Shown: positions 46,301-57,715 of the stretch, piece after piece
Position numbering within the stretch: position 1 is the first letter of the stretch
Layout of the letters: each line of letters begins with the position of its first letter
Source: Ceratothoa steindachneri
Taxonomy: Eukaryota > Arthropoda > Malacostraca > Isopoda > Cymothoidae
Assembly: GCA_963969495.1 (NCBI GenBank)
Contig: OZ018318.1
Coordinates: 174,952,294-175,016,293 of the forward strand
Length of the DNA stretch: 64,000 nt
Direction: 5' to 3'
The notes under the pieces: generated by a model
Told to the model about the DNA's origin: nothing
Databases searched by the model: none
Seen by the model: the letters and a program-made list of their open reading frames with translations, nothing else
Program-made: the position numbers and the translations under genes

Positions 46301-47954
46301 CAAATTGAGAAGGATAAGGGAAATAAAGTCAAACAAGATAAAAGACACGCATAGAACAACACAGAGGCAATATTTATAAATATAAACTGACTGGTTTAAG
46401 TGACATGTAATCAAAATTGCACCAATCGATTCTATCCCAGAAATTAATGTATTGAATAGAAATTTCAAATTTAACTTTATGTTGTGTCGCTTATCCCCTC
46501 AAAAAAAGATATGACTTGAGCCCCAGGAGGAACCTAGCTCATCCTTAAAATGAATGCACTTGCCTATTTTTGTGCTTTTTGTTCTTGTTTTAGGTTATAT
46601 TTTTCACATTTATCTATAAAAAATGTGTTATGGTAAGGTTTTATCAGTTTTTGTACACCTGAAGCATAGAGTGTGATGCCCTAGAACGATTGCTGTATTT
46701 GTGAATTAATAAAGTAGTTCTCTCTCATAGCTTTTGCTTTTCATTAATTACATTGAATTACGTGTCTTTTGAGTTTAAGTTATTTTAAATGATTTTATAG
46801 GTAATTTTGCGTTTATTTCAAATCTGCAAACCATTTTTGCAGATAATTTCTATAGTTTTCCTACATTACCTTATTTTTATAAATGTTTACATGTCAATGG
46901 AGATTTTTATGCAAATATTGTAACTAATCTAGGTTTTAAAAAGCTTTCTTTCATAACTTTAGATTTATTTTTATTCTTAGCAGGGAAAACAACGACGTCT
47001 TATCAGCCAGAATAAGAAGGGAAGTTAACAGAAGTGAACAACTATGGATAGAATATTGTACCACGCTTCTATAGTAGAATCTATCTGCTTTACTCTGTAA
47101 CTGTATTGTATTTAACTTTGTTGACACTCACAAAACTCTACCAGTAATAGATCGAACTCTGATTGTTGGCTCGAAAAAAAAGCAATGGAGAAAATACAAT
47201 AATGAAATTTGTACTGCTTCTCTGGCTCGAAAAATGACATCTATCATTATAGGAGGATTGAGGAAAAATACAGTTCATGTGTACATATTTATCCCAGTCA
47301 GTTTTGCTAAACAATATTTTGCATTGCGATTAAGAATAACTTAGCATAATATGCCATCTGAGATGTACCTAGGATCTGTATGTTTGAGATCCCTTTAAGT
47401 CAAACCAGATTAAAAGCTGATTCCTTCTCTTTGTAAACTATATTTATTACGGACTTTCCTCTTGGATTTCATGGATTTACTCAATCTTTAGCCATATATT
47501 TTATTACTCCAGCAATTTACCAAATTTCTCTCTTACCACTTAGGATCAAATCCTTTCTCATATTAGTACTCGGTGATCACAAAAAATAATAATAATATAA
47601 GATTCTTTCTTTATCTATAATTACTTTACCAAACTATTACACTGTTCTGCGTCAAAAAAGTACCTTATGTTTTATGTAGTGTTTCTTAATAAAATTTACC
47701 TTCTAAACCCTAATCTCGCATCCGTTTTTCTCTATCAGGTCCAGTTTTTGCGATACAGGGAGTGATAATAATTTTATAGTTTATACATGTCCTATATTAC
47801 ATCAAAATTTCAATAGTTTTTGCACTACCGTATTCGCAGTAAATTTTGTATACATTTTAAGTAATTGTGTTAATAGGTTTATATTTTTGCAGGTAAGAAA
47901 TTGCTTAGCATTATAATAATAAGAATAATAATAATAATAGTGGTTGAGTTAAAA
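43334..47954. other. Gene desert, AT-rich
   Basis: No recognisable gene. The 102-codon open frame at 44413-44721 is rich in hydrophobic residues but has no motif. A splice-acceptor-like tttttgcag at about 47885-47893 lies just upstream of the Cys-rich gene copy 1. Confidence 0.45.
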
Positions 47955-49930
47955 ATGAACAGAAAATGTAGGAATAGCTCCGACATATTTTGCTATGTTT
48001 GTGGCAAAGTGACTTTTTCTAAGCAGCAATGTACAATATCTCCTGTAATTAAATCTTTGTATCATGCATATTTTGGAATAATGCTAGGAGATCAAGATAA
48101 AAGTTTTGCACCACATATCTGCTGGAGTCAGGGCGAACGGAAGTCTCTCTCTTTTGGTGTTTCCATGGTGCGGAGAAAGGGCAACGACCACACTACGGAC
48201 TGCTATTTTTGAATGACAAATCTTAAAAGTGAGCATCGTATAGGGTATTTAAGGTTTCTGTATTATACCGGCTCCTGAAAATGTCATTATTATGCATAGA
48301 CTTAGCATAAAATTAAAAACTAACATAGTTCACTTCAGCATGGCATATCCCCTGCCCCAAAGTCCAGGAATTCCGATACCTTCTCCCCCTGAACATATAG
48401 AGGTCCATTAAGAGATTAATATGGAATTTGATCAAGATTATGACACATCTAGGGCTTAAAAGGAGAATGCACAACTACTTGGCTCTCGACTTTGTGAAAG
48501 TAATCTTCTTGCTAAAGAAACCATATTATTTTGGTACAGAAATAGAGAACAAAAGTTTCGAAGCTATTTTTTACAGCATTCACCTAGCTATTTAGTATAC
48601 TGCGCCAATATTAAAGTTGTTGAGACCCTTTGAATTCTCTTTAACCCATTAGAATGGAGACTTTCCATAGATTCCTCCAGTAGAAGTTTAAAAGCTGTCT
48701 TACTGCATATTGGTAACAAGATAGCTTTTATAGCTGAAAGTTATAAAAATATGAAAAAATTGCTGGATGCAATAAACTACTCTACCCACAATTGGAGGAT
48801 ATGTGGTGACTTAAAGGTAAGATCATTTCACACTTGGCATTTCTAATCTCATTGATATTGAAATTTTCATTTTTAATTATTAATACTTGTATACACCTTT
48901 TGGTCAATTAACATTTTACAAGAATGCAAATATGGAAATCATGAGTCACTTTTTAGTTATATTTTTTGTTGAAGTGTGCCCCTATAGGTTAATGCATCCT
49001 TTTGAGTTAGTGGAGAACTTATCCTAATTGAGAAGGTATACAATATAACTCAATAAACTCAAAGTAAGATGTATATATATCCAATTAGTTCCAATACAAT
49101 GATTTAATGCATCGGCATACAAGATTTTTCAGTACATATTCATATTCTTATTGTTTTAAGAAATATTACTTTTAATTTGTTTTTAGAAATATTACACTTT
49201 GATTTACATACCCTGCTCTTATACTCATAGTGTCTCTTATACTTGTTATGCAAACAGGCTACTCGAAGCATCCCTGTTCCCTATGTTTATGGGAGAGTCG
49301 TGCAGATAGTATGCAATATGAGAAGAAGGTTTGGCCTCCATGAGAAGCATTTAGAATTGGATCAAAGAAACCTGCTTCCTCCACTGCATATAAAGCTTGG
49401 CATAATGAAAAATTATGTCAAAACCCTTAATAAAGAAGGCCAAGCTTTTAAATTTCTTCTTCAAAAATTTCCACAAATCAATGACTCTGAGCTTCATGCG
49501 AGAATTTTTGATGGGCCTCAGATCAGGAATTTGATGAGAGATTAGCAGTTTGAGGAATCAATGAAGGACATAGAAGAATAAGCCTGGAAAGCTTTCAAAG
49601 CTTCAGTTAACAATTTTCTAGGCAATAAAAGAAACCCAGAATATGTTGCCCTGGTCAATCAGCTCCTAATAAGTCTTAAACATTTGGGAGCTCAAATGTC
49701 TATAAAGATACACTTTTTACAGTCCCATCTGCATTATTTTCCCAACAACTGCGCGGATTACAGTGAAGAACAGGGGCAAAGATTCCACCAGGACATAAAA
49801 ACAATGGAATCCATGTACCATAGTAAATGGGACATGAGCATGCTTGCTGACTAATGTTTGTGTTTGAAGCGTGATGCACCAGATGAGAGGCACAAACGAA
49901 AATCGTCAAGGGCGTCTTTTCTTGGAAATT
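47955..49930 (+). pseudogene. Cys-rich, possible DDE-type multicopy gene, copy 1
   Basis: I recognise the pattern of a multicopy protein family seen in arthropods but know no name for it. Blocks in order: MNRKCRNSSDIFCYVCGKV from the ATG at 47955; KSLYHAYFG and LGDQDKSFAPHIC; RKSLSFGVSMV and HTTDCYF, ended by TGA at 48210-48212 where Cys is expected; a Pro-rich linker near 48350-48410; LLGSRLCESNLLAKETILFW (48480-48540); then an open block 48655-48816 with WRLSIDSSSRSLKAVLLH and ICGDLK. An interruption of about 420-440 bp follows. Next come GYSKHPCSLCLWESR (49255-), LPPLHIKLGIMKNYVKTLNKEG and IFDGPQIRNLMRD, and finally EEQGQRFHQDIKTMES at ~49763-49810 and CLKRDAPDERHKRKS. Stops and frameshifts show a pseudogene. 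Asp in IDSS, Asp in GDLK and an acidic position in the QGxRFHQD region could form an RNase H-like triad; this is inference. The CxxC pairs suggest zinc binding. Confidence 0.7.
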
Positions 49931-52900
49931 ACAATTATTTTCTTTATTATTTTGCATTCTTTAATTTTATGTTTTATTAAAAGAATTATAGTTTACATAC
50001 GTTTATTCCATTTTCCATGATATAACAATAATAATGTATTAATAGATGAAGGTTTTGAAAAAAAAAATTCAGGAAAAATAAGGAAAATGGTGTATGTTGG
50101 ACTGAGAAAATCTGACCTGATTGAACAAAAACGCCTTCATTTTTTAGCTCAGGAGGTTTAATTCATTAAGAAACTACAGAAAAATCCTGAGGAACATAAA
50201 TTTTTTTTTCAAACGCAGGCCTGTGTTATTAACCCCACGCCTTGCTAAAAAAATTACAGTCGAAACCGTTTTCGTAACTTCTCACTCGGAATTAAGTTAT
50301 TAAAATATATGTAGGGAGTTTAGTTAGCGCCAGTCGTCCATCGCATCTTAGACGAGGTTCCGCACTGGTAATCAAATGCAGGAATTTAGCCTCCTAAAAG
50401 AAGTTTATATACAAAAAATTTGAACGACGGAATATTCTCTCTGCATACCAGTATATTCAAGTCAGCATTAGGCATACGAAACATTCATATTTATTGCTAA
50501 CAAAAGCAAGAAAGTATATACAAATCAACGAATTTCGTTAGAAAGAGAACTTTGAATTCAAACCATAATTTGTCGAAATAAATATTTTACGCTCGGAGAC
50601 GTGATCTGAATGTCCGTATCCAAACATTAAGAACCGCGTGGGATGGAAAGAAATTTAACAATTTCTTCGCCTAACTGGGCTTCGTGGATATAGGAATAGC
50701 AAAAGTTTCTATAGACATTAATTAAAAAACGCCCACTTAGAGTCAAATACATTGAAGAGAGAATGACCTTCGTTGAAGATAAATAATAATAAAGGGAGGG
50801 GGAAAGCGTAATTATGAAAAAAAATAAAAGAAAGACTAGAGGAGTCATACTGAACCAGCAGAGATCTATTAATTGCGAGGTAAAAAAAACATCACAAAAC
50901 AGTATAATGGAGCAAGTGGGAAGATGAAATGCAATAAATAATATATCTAATATTCTTATTTTTTTTAATGAATAATTTAAAAATAAATGGCAAAATCGCC
51001 AATAGATAAGATCTCGACACTTTAGAGCACACAGCGTCGGATTTCTAAACTCTGAAGTCGAGATAGGGGCTCAATTCCAGTAGAGAAAATACACAAAACT
51101 CATGGCGTCATGACTTGGCCACTCATTGTGAGTATACTCCGATACTCAACCAGCGAGAGTATGAATGTAGGTCACCGCAAATGATCCTGCACGTAACCAA
51201 TCATAACACCGCTATAATTTCCCTTCCCTCCTTCAGAGCACAACCTACCCACTATCACGTCTACTCAGAAACCATCCCTAAGGAGTACTAGATTTACTTA
51301 TGGTGCCTCTGATATACATACTGCCTCAATCCGGAACAATTGAACCTTGGAGCCATGTAGGATTTAAATATCACTGCAGAGATTGTTTACTGATGCTTTT
51401 TGAGAATAAATTGCAGAAACTCTTTCAAAAAGAGAGAAAAACAGATTTAATTAAAGAATAAGAATGCAATATTTTCAATAAAGATTAGAATAGAATTGCT
51501 AGGTTTATATAAAGTAATATATATTAAATAAAACTCAATATAGTAACTAAATCAATTCATGGCAATGTTTCTTTTATTGTTTAATAACCACGCTGCAGTT
51601 CGTGTTAACGTATTTCTAATGACTAAATGAAGTGGTGGTGTGATTTTTTACGTTTGATGTCTTTAAATTTGTTTTTAAGTCCCTGTCTTTGACCCTGATG
51701 ATGTATAAAAAACGAAAATATCGAATGAGAAAAAGTAATTGGGTTTTGGATGAAAATAGAAATTGGTCCAATTAAACAGAATTTAGTGTCCTTTCGTTAC
51801 GTTCAAAACACAAAAAGAAAGAAGGAATTCTGGCAGCGGCTGCCTCCTCAAGCAGACTCTAGACGAAAAATGTGATTAGCAAACGAAAATTTAATGCTTA
51901 TGAAGAGTCATGGTTTAATTGTTGCTCGATTAAATCAATCATTGGCCTCTGTACATACTCTTCATATGCCTATAATTCCATTTTTACCTATTCTCATATA
52001 TTTCCTAATATTATATGACATTTGGGAGAAAAAGGAGACTTGTAACCAATGAAACAAAACCAATTCAGTTTGAGTTGTCTTTTGTAAAGAAAATTAGTAG
52101 TATTCCATCAACTCCTATAAATGCTTAGAGTATTATAAAATAACAAGAGTAAAGAAAAGAATCAAGAAAAATAAAAGGAAGAAAAGAAGGAAATGTGAGG
52201 AGTGGAATAACTTAACCTCCCCTAAATCGTATTTAGGAGAACACAATCTATATATTGTGTATACGTTTTTTCATGTACATTTGAAACATACTATTAAAGC
52301 GATTGTAATAATGGTTTAGATGGTTTGTTTATTTGCTGTTCTTGCCATTTAACACTCTTGTTTCATTTATTCCTCTCCTTCTTCCTCTTCATCAATCGGC
52401 TTCATCATTTAAATAAATTTCTGATTCTAAGAAAAAAATCTTGCTTGACGACTCGGTCTCATTGAAAGAGCAAAGTCTAATAATATTTCTATGCTATGCT
52501 AAGAAGCAACGACCAACAATGGCATCTCAACCAGAATGATTCCGATGACTGCTTTCGCAAGGGAAAATGTGCAAAGGTTTTCTAGCAATATTAGATTAAC
52601 GTGGGTTGCTTTGGGTGCATGAAATAGGTCATCAGCTGATATTTCTATTCATTGCTGAAACCCACAATTTTGGTGCCTCCCCCAGCGGGAATGCGCCACG
52701 GAGGGTGAAATATCTTCTAAGTGTAAACCCCGACATGATTGCTCAATCTCTATCTGACACCATTTCACGGAGTGGATCTCATACTCCAGCAGTATTTATG
52801 AATGGCATATTTTCGAATAATATCAACATTTAAGACAGAGAAAGAATAATATTTTCTTCATTTGCTGCCAAAGGATGCGTTTGGCTTCTGTATACTCACT

Positions 52901-53973
52901 TTCTTTTTATGATAAGGTCTACCTTACGTCAATTTAACGGACGTCAGTCGTGAAATATACTTAGGGTTGTTGAAACTTCCAACCCGGCACAGTATTCCTT
53001 GAGAAAAAAGCAAAGAAAAACTGATAAAAATTAATATTTATTATGCCATAAATTTGTAGAGGCAAGAAAAATGTATTCAAATAAAAGAAGAAAGACTAAA
53101 GAACAAAGAAAGATTACACTGGTCAACAACCAAAAACCTTCCCAGACCAGAGTACCAATTTCCAAATTATTTTAGGTGGCTGATAATGAATATAATGGTA
53201 AAGATTATATTTTAGGTCTACTTTTCAATATAGACCTACTTCTCACAACCAACGGATTTCAACAGGCTTGCGACAGTATGCTTCTTAACACACTCACAGA
53301 CTTACTGCCCCTCAGTATTTTTCCAGCAGTCCTAGAGGTAGTTGTGAAAGGTAGTTGATTTTCATAGTCAAATTGTTTCAAAAGTTATAATGAATATTCA
53401 TTCAGCAAGCTATTGACATGCATGTAAAGAGTTCTATATTATTTAATTTCTCCCTACTGAATGATATAAATATGTACTTCTGCTAAGCTGTTATGCTATG
53501 TATTGACTAACTCTATAATTTAAGAAGCGCATTTTGGGGAATATTTGAATAATAATTTCATCTTAGTTGGTTATGACTTATGTTTTTATCAAAGTTATTT
53601 CTAATAATTCTTTTATAATATCAAAACAAAATGATGAAGTTCAGAAATAAAAATAAGTATCGAAATTTTGTGAACTTTTTAAAACCCAAAGAATTACAAA
53701 TGGTGAAGTTCCTTAAATTTATTTTTATATATCTTCTATAACTCTATATTTTAGCAACGTGATATTTTGAAAGAGGGAAAATTTAGTTTAGATTCCTTTT
53801 TAAAATTATTATAATTGGCGAAGATCAGAAAATTTATAAAAATTTAACCGTGGCGGCTTTTTTCTTTATTTTAAATTTTAATCTTAGTAGCGAAGCTATT
53901 GCCTGGTATAATTATAGATTTATAAATAAATTTTCCGTTAATCTTCTAATTGCTTGTTGTTTTGTTCTTTCAG
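49931..53973. other. Intergenic, no confirmed gene
   Basis: AT-rich with a tRNA-like segment at 51009-51078. A 75-codon open frame at 52606-52833 and a 60-codon one at 53176-53358 have no recognisable domain. A tttgttctttcag acceptor precedes the ATG of Cys-rich copy 2 at 53974. Confidence 0.4.
51009..51078 (+). repeat. tRNA-like segment, possible SINE head
   Basis: Reads ctcgacactttagagcac, then a stem-loop-like gtcggatttctaaactctga whose centre resembles a TCT anticodon loop of tRNA-Arg, then a B-box-like ggggctcaattcc at 51066-51078. It does not fold into a clean tRNA because several stem bases are lost. A tRNA-derived SINE or tRNA pseudogene is likely. Confidence 0.35.
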
Positions 53974-53983
53974 ATGCCACGTA

Positions 53984-54881
53984 CAAGGGCCGGTCAATAA
54001 GTTTGGCAATGGATATAAGGAAACGAGATGGAAACTACCCTCGACTTCAATGCAATTGCGCCACCTGTCCCTGAGGCTTCGAATTCCCGACAACCAGAAA
54101 TCTCCCGACTGCTGTTCAATCCACTCCTAAACGGCGAGCTGGACATCTTCATCGTCCCCAAACCAGCGTCCACGCAGTGCGGACTTGAGCTGGCGGAACA
54201 AAATGTAGTCACTAGGGGCCAGATCTGGACTGTAGGGGGGATGGTTGAGCTCCTCGAATCCGCACTCAAGCACGGCAGCTTGTGCAATTCAGGCCTTGTG
54301 GACATGGACGACGTTAAATTCGATCATGGGGCGTGAGGTTTCAAGGACCCAACGGGCAGAGACCTTGGTCATGGCCAAATTGTTGTGGATGATGTTGATA
54401 ACACTTTCATGTGATTTCTCGCTCGATTTCTTCGACCTTCACCCATTGATTTTCGAGGATCCTCCTCTCCACACGGGCCACATTGTCCTCATTGGTTACG
54501 TCTGACGGGCGTCCTGGACGGGGTCATCTTCAAGGGACTCACGACCATGGCGGAACTCCCTATTCCAGCGAGCAATGGTTGCATAGGAAGGGCGGTGTCG
54601 GTGTACACTGCAACCATGCGTTCATGAATCTCTTTGGCATTCGTGCCTTCCTTGGTCAAAAATTTGATCACTGCGTGGTGCTCAACCTTCTCCATTGTTG
54701 AAAAATTTGTCACTGACGATCTGCGATCAGTTATTAATTCTTAAATAGACGAGTCAGGAGCGTGCGACTGCTGGTCCTGACTTGTCATAACTTGTCCTAA
54801 CACCCCAACAAACAGCCATCCCCCTTCCTCTGTTTTGCCCCACGGATTCGCAAAACTTTTTGACCACTCCTCGTACTTGTG
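53984..54881 (-). mobile_element. Internally deleted mariner element
   Basis: The element lies between TA at 53982-53983 and TA at 54882-54883. Its imperfect terminal inverted repeats read inward as CAAGGGCCGGTCAATAAGTTTG and, from the right, CACAAGTACGAGGAGTGGTCAAAAAGTTTTG (given as GGTCAA-AAGTTT core). At ~900 bp it is shorter than a ~1.3-kb mariner because the transposase centre is missing. It sits ten bases into the reading frame of Cys-rich copy 2. Removing one TA and the element rejoins that frame's flanks. Confidence 0.8.
53990..54695 (-). pseudogene. mariner transposase, internally deleted
   Basis: A DD34D transposase would cut and join the element ends. On the minus strand it opens MEKVEHHAVIKFLTKEG, the usual mariner helix-turn-helix start, with frameshifts at about 54600. 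Then come INIIHNNLAMTKVSARWV (near 54385-54335) and, after a deletion, FEELNHPPYSPDLAPSDY (near 54250-54200) and FRQLKSALRGRWF. The central part with the first catalytic Asp is gone, and the second site reads EFNVVHVH where HDNAxPH is expected. The third Asp (PSD) remains. Without the core it cannot be active. Confidence 0.85.
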
Positions 54882-56140
54882 TAAATAAGGCAGCCAACTT
54901 CTGATACCTTTGTGGTGGGGTGACCTTTGCAATACAGAAGTGTCGTATAACTGGTATGGTTAGAAAGATATATTACCTATATTTTGGAGGAAAGATTGGT
55001 CACCAGGATGAGAACTGGGTGTCTCAAATATGCTGCAACACTTGTGTTACTAACCTTCAACAATGGTTAAATAGGAAGAAAAAAGCAATGCCTTTTGCTG
55101 TGCCAATGGCGTGGCACGAGATAACAGACTATAGCAACAATTGCTATTACTGCATGATACCTCCATTACAAAACGTCTTCTCAAAACTGAAAAAGGATTC
55201 CAGGAATATTCAATCATTCCTTCATCTATTCGCCCAGTTCCACATGAAGCAAGTCTACCTGTTCCTGGTGCACTAACTTCGCATTCTTTCGAGTCAGATG
55301 AGAAAAGTACTGAAGAGGAAGCAGAGAGGGATAACATTACTGGATTACAGAGTGACCAATATTTGATGAAGCATACTCCTCTAAGCCACATCTCATAACA
55401 CAGGGGTAACTCAATGTTCTGGTAAGGGATCTGTAACTACCTAAGAATAAGGCAGATCTGATAATCTCTCGTCTTCAACAGTGGAATCTTCTTGCAGCTT
55501 ATGTGAAAATTTCAAAATTTCCTGACCATCAGCAGCAGTTCAACAATACCTCCGTAATCGAAGGTGATTTAATGCCCGGTAACAATATTTATGGTTAGCA
55601 ATTATGTTAGCAATTAGCATCGAATACGTACCCAGACAGTGAAGGCTGTTCATTAATTCATCAAAACGAGTCTTAAAGGTATCTTGCTTCATAACGGCAT
55701 AGTGAACCATCAGTGCCTGTGGGCTATGCACTACATATGAAAGAAACTAACAAGAATATAAAACACACATGGCAATCCATAAAATATGATGAAAATCAAT
55801 GGAAACTCTGTGACTTAAAGGTTGTTGCTCTTGTGATGGGCTTGTAGGGCGCATACACAAAGTACTGCTGTTCTTTGTGTGAATGGGAGAGCCATGAAAG
55901 AGGTTTACACTATATCATGAGAGACTGGCTATCTCGTCAATAATGGGAACCTGGGATGAAACATCGTCAACATCCACTTATTACTGAACCCACAAACTTT
56001 GATACTACCATTACGCAAAACACTGGGGCTTATGAATAACTTTGTAAAACCTATGGATAAATCTGATCAGGGCTTCAAGTATCTAACATCAAAATTTTTC
56101 TCACTGAGAGACGCTAAGATGAAAGGAATAAAGTGAATAT

Positions 56141-56699
56141 GGGTTAGCCTTTTATGTCATGCTGGTACTTACAAGTACCACTGTAAAAACTTTCGCATTA
56201 TGGCTTTGTATAAACAAGAGTCCTTGTGGAACTTTAAAGTACCAATTTACAGTAACTGCTTAGCCTCTAAATACATGCCACTTCATGTTACAACTCCATT
56301 CAAGCCTGCCATAGTAAATTTATTTGAGTAGGATTGCTTGATTGGTTGTAGTAACACGTATAATTCAGTGTCTAAAATATTTATTCCCAAATATCAACAT
56401 TCTCAAGGTAAGGATTTTTTATATATTTTTTTTAGATTACTAAAGCTTTTAGCTTGTGTTAAATGATATTTGCAAACATTTGCTTCATTTTAATAATAAA
56501 TGATAAGCATAATTCTTGGATGGCCTCAGAAGTACCAGAAGAATAGTGGCGCATGTGCATATTTCCATTTTCTTTCGTTTTTCTAAGTAATATTTTAGAT
56601 TGCGATTCTTCAAACGTTTTGTGTTTTAATATTTTTATGGTTTTATAATTAAAATAAATGTAATTTATAAATAGCGTTTCAAAATTTATGAATCATATA
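56141..56699. other. Intergenic or decayed gene tail
   Basis: Between the last recognisable block of Cys-rich copy 2 and the second mariner remnant. It may hold the unrecognisable end of copy 2. Confidence 0.3.
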
Positions 56700-57340
56700 A
56701 TTTTCTATCATCTTCAGCGACGAGGCCCATTTTTGGATCAATGGATTTGTGAACAAGAAAAATCTATGATTTGGAACGAAAACAATCCACATGAGATGCA
56801 CAAGCACCAATTGCATCCCAACAAAGTCAGTGTTTGGTGCCGATTTTTGTCTAACGGAATCATCGGTCCGTATTTTTTGAGAACGAAGATGGGATTGCCA
56901 AAACCCTCAACGGCGAGACCTACAGATCGATGATAAGCCAATTCTTGTGGCCTCAACTGGATTATATCCCTGATATGGATACTGACGACATATGGTTCCA
57001 ACAGGACGGTGCTACGTGCCACAATGCACACGCCACAATAGAAATTTTGCACCAGTGATTTCAGGGCAGAGTCATCTCGCGCGATGGCGACGTCAACTGG
57101 CCTACCAGATCATGCAATTTAACGCCAATAGACTACTCTCTTTGTGGCTACCTTAAATCACAGGTCTATGCGAATACCTGCAAGCATTTGATGACCTCAA
57201 GGTCAACATAACGAATACCATCCAGCAAATTCAGCCAGATTTGGGCGACAAAGTCATCTAAAATTGGGCCTCCCGAATAGGTTCCACCCAGCAAAGCCGT
57301 GGCGGACATTTAAACGAAGTTATTGTCCACACTTAATGAC
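56700..57340 (+). pseudogene. DD41D (rosa-like) mariner transposase remnant
   Basis: The C-terminal catalytic half of a Tc1/mariner-superfamily transposase. Blocks: FSDEAHFWINGFVNKK at ~56712-56760, holding the first Asp; after a frameshift NPHEMHKHQLHPNKVSVWC and IIGPYFL; SMISQFLWPQLDYIPDMD at ~56925-56980; WFQQDGATCHNAHATIEILHQ with the second Asp, then an in-frame TGA; VISRDGDVNWPTRSCNLTPID with the third Asp, 41 residues after the second; and GYLKSQVY. The 41-residue spacing points to the DD41D group rather than classical DD34D mariner. The N-terminal DNA-binding half and the ends are missing, and at least three frameshifts or stops are present. Confidence 0.75.
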
Positions 57341-57564
57341 ATAAAATTTACTTTCAAATTTAAAATAATTTGAGTACATATATCACACATAACTTGTTTT
57401 ATTTACATTTAAAAATCGAGGAACCTTATTGAAAGAACTTTTATATAGAAATATTTACATATACAAATCTATATGTATATGTACATATATATTTCAATAT
57501 ATCTTCGCTTTATTTATAATGATTGAAATACAATATAATTACCCACTTCTTTACTTTATTACAG

Positions 57565-57715
57565 AATAGTGTCACTGAGAACATTAACAAGAAGTGAAAT
57601 GAATGATATTCAGAACGATTTTCATTCTGATATAGACACTCGAATAGAGAATTGTTCTGAGGAAGAACCTGATGGTGTTCCATCCACTAATTCAGAAACT
57701 ACAATTGTGTTTTGA
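57565..57715 (+). CDS. Possible terminal exon, unknown protein
   Basis: A fifty-codon frame follows a good acceptor (ctttactttattacag). It ends at TGA 57713-57715. It reads IVSLRTLTRSEMNDIQ, then an acidic tail with DIDTRIENCSEEEPDG. It has no recognised domain and is not obviously linked to the elements around it. The splice site plus an uninterrupted frame make it worth noting, but it could be chance or the tail of Cys-rich copy 2. Confidence 0.2.

Larger units (their letters stand above)
53974..56140 (+). pseudogene. Cys-rich, possible DDE-type multicopy gene, copy 2 (split by a mariner)
   Basis: Paralogue of copy 1. The ATG at 53974 follows an acceptor-like tttgttctttcag. After ATGCCACG the frame is cut by a mariner (53984-54881) and resumes at 54882. 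Blocks after that: LCGGVTFAIQKCRITGMV, YYLYFGGKIGHQDENW, QICCNTCVTNLQQW with two CxxC pairs, KKKAMPFAVPMAWHE, CYYCM; after a frameshift PSSIRPVPHEASLPVPG (~55220-55270); LRQQWNLL-like SRLQQWNLLAAYVKISKF (~55466-55520); RLFINSSKR (55640-55670), where the family Asp is Asn at 55655-55657; LLHNG; YDENQWKLCDLKVVALVMGL (~55775-55845) followed by AYTKYCCSLCEWESHERG; and GLMNNFVKPMDKSDQGFKYL (~56026-56085). The C-terminal QGxRFHQD block was not found. It is more decayed than copy 1, but here the DLK-to-Cys region is uninterrupted. Confidence 0.65.

Noticed and set aside
54028..54336. Plus-strand open frame of 102 codons
   Set aside because: It is antisense to the mariner transposase C-terminus, which is the real coding strand.
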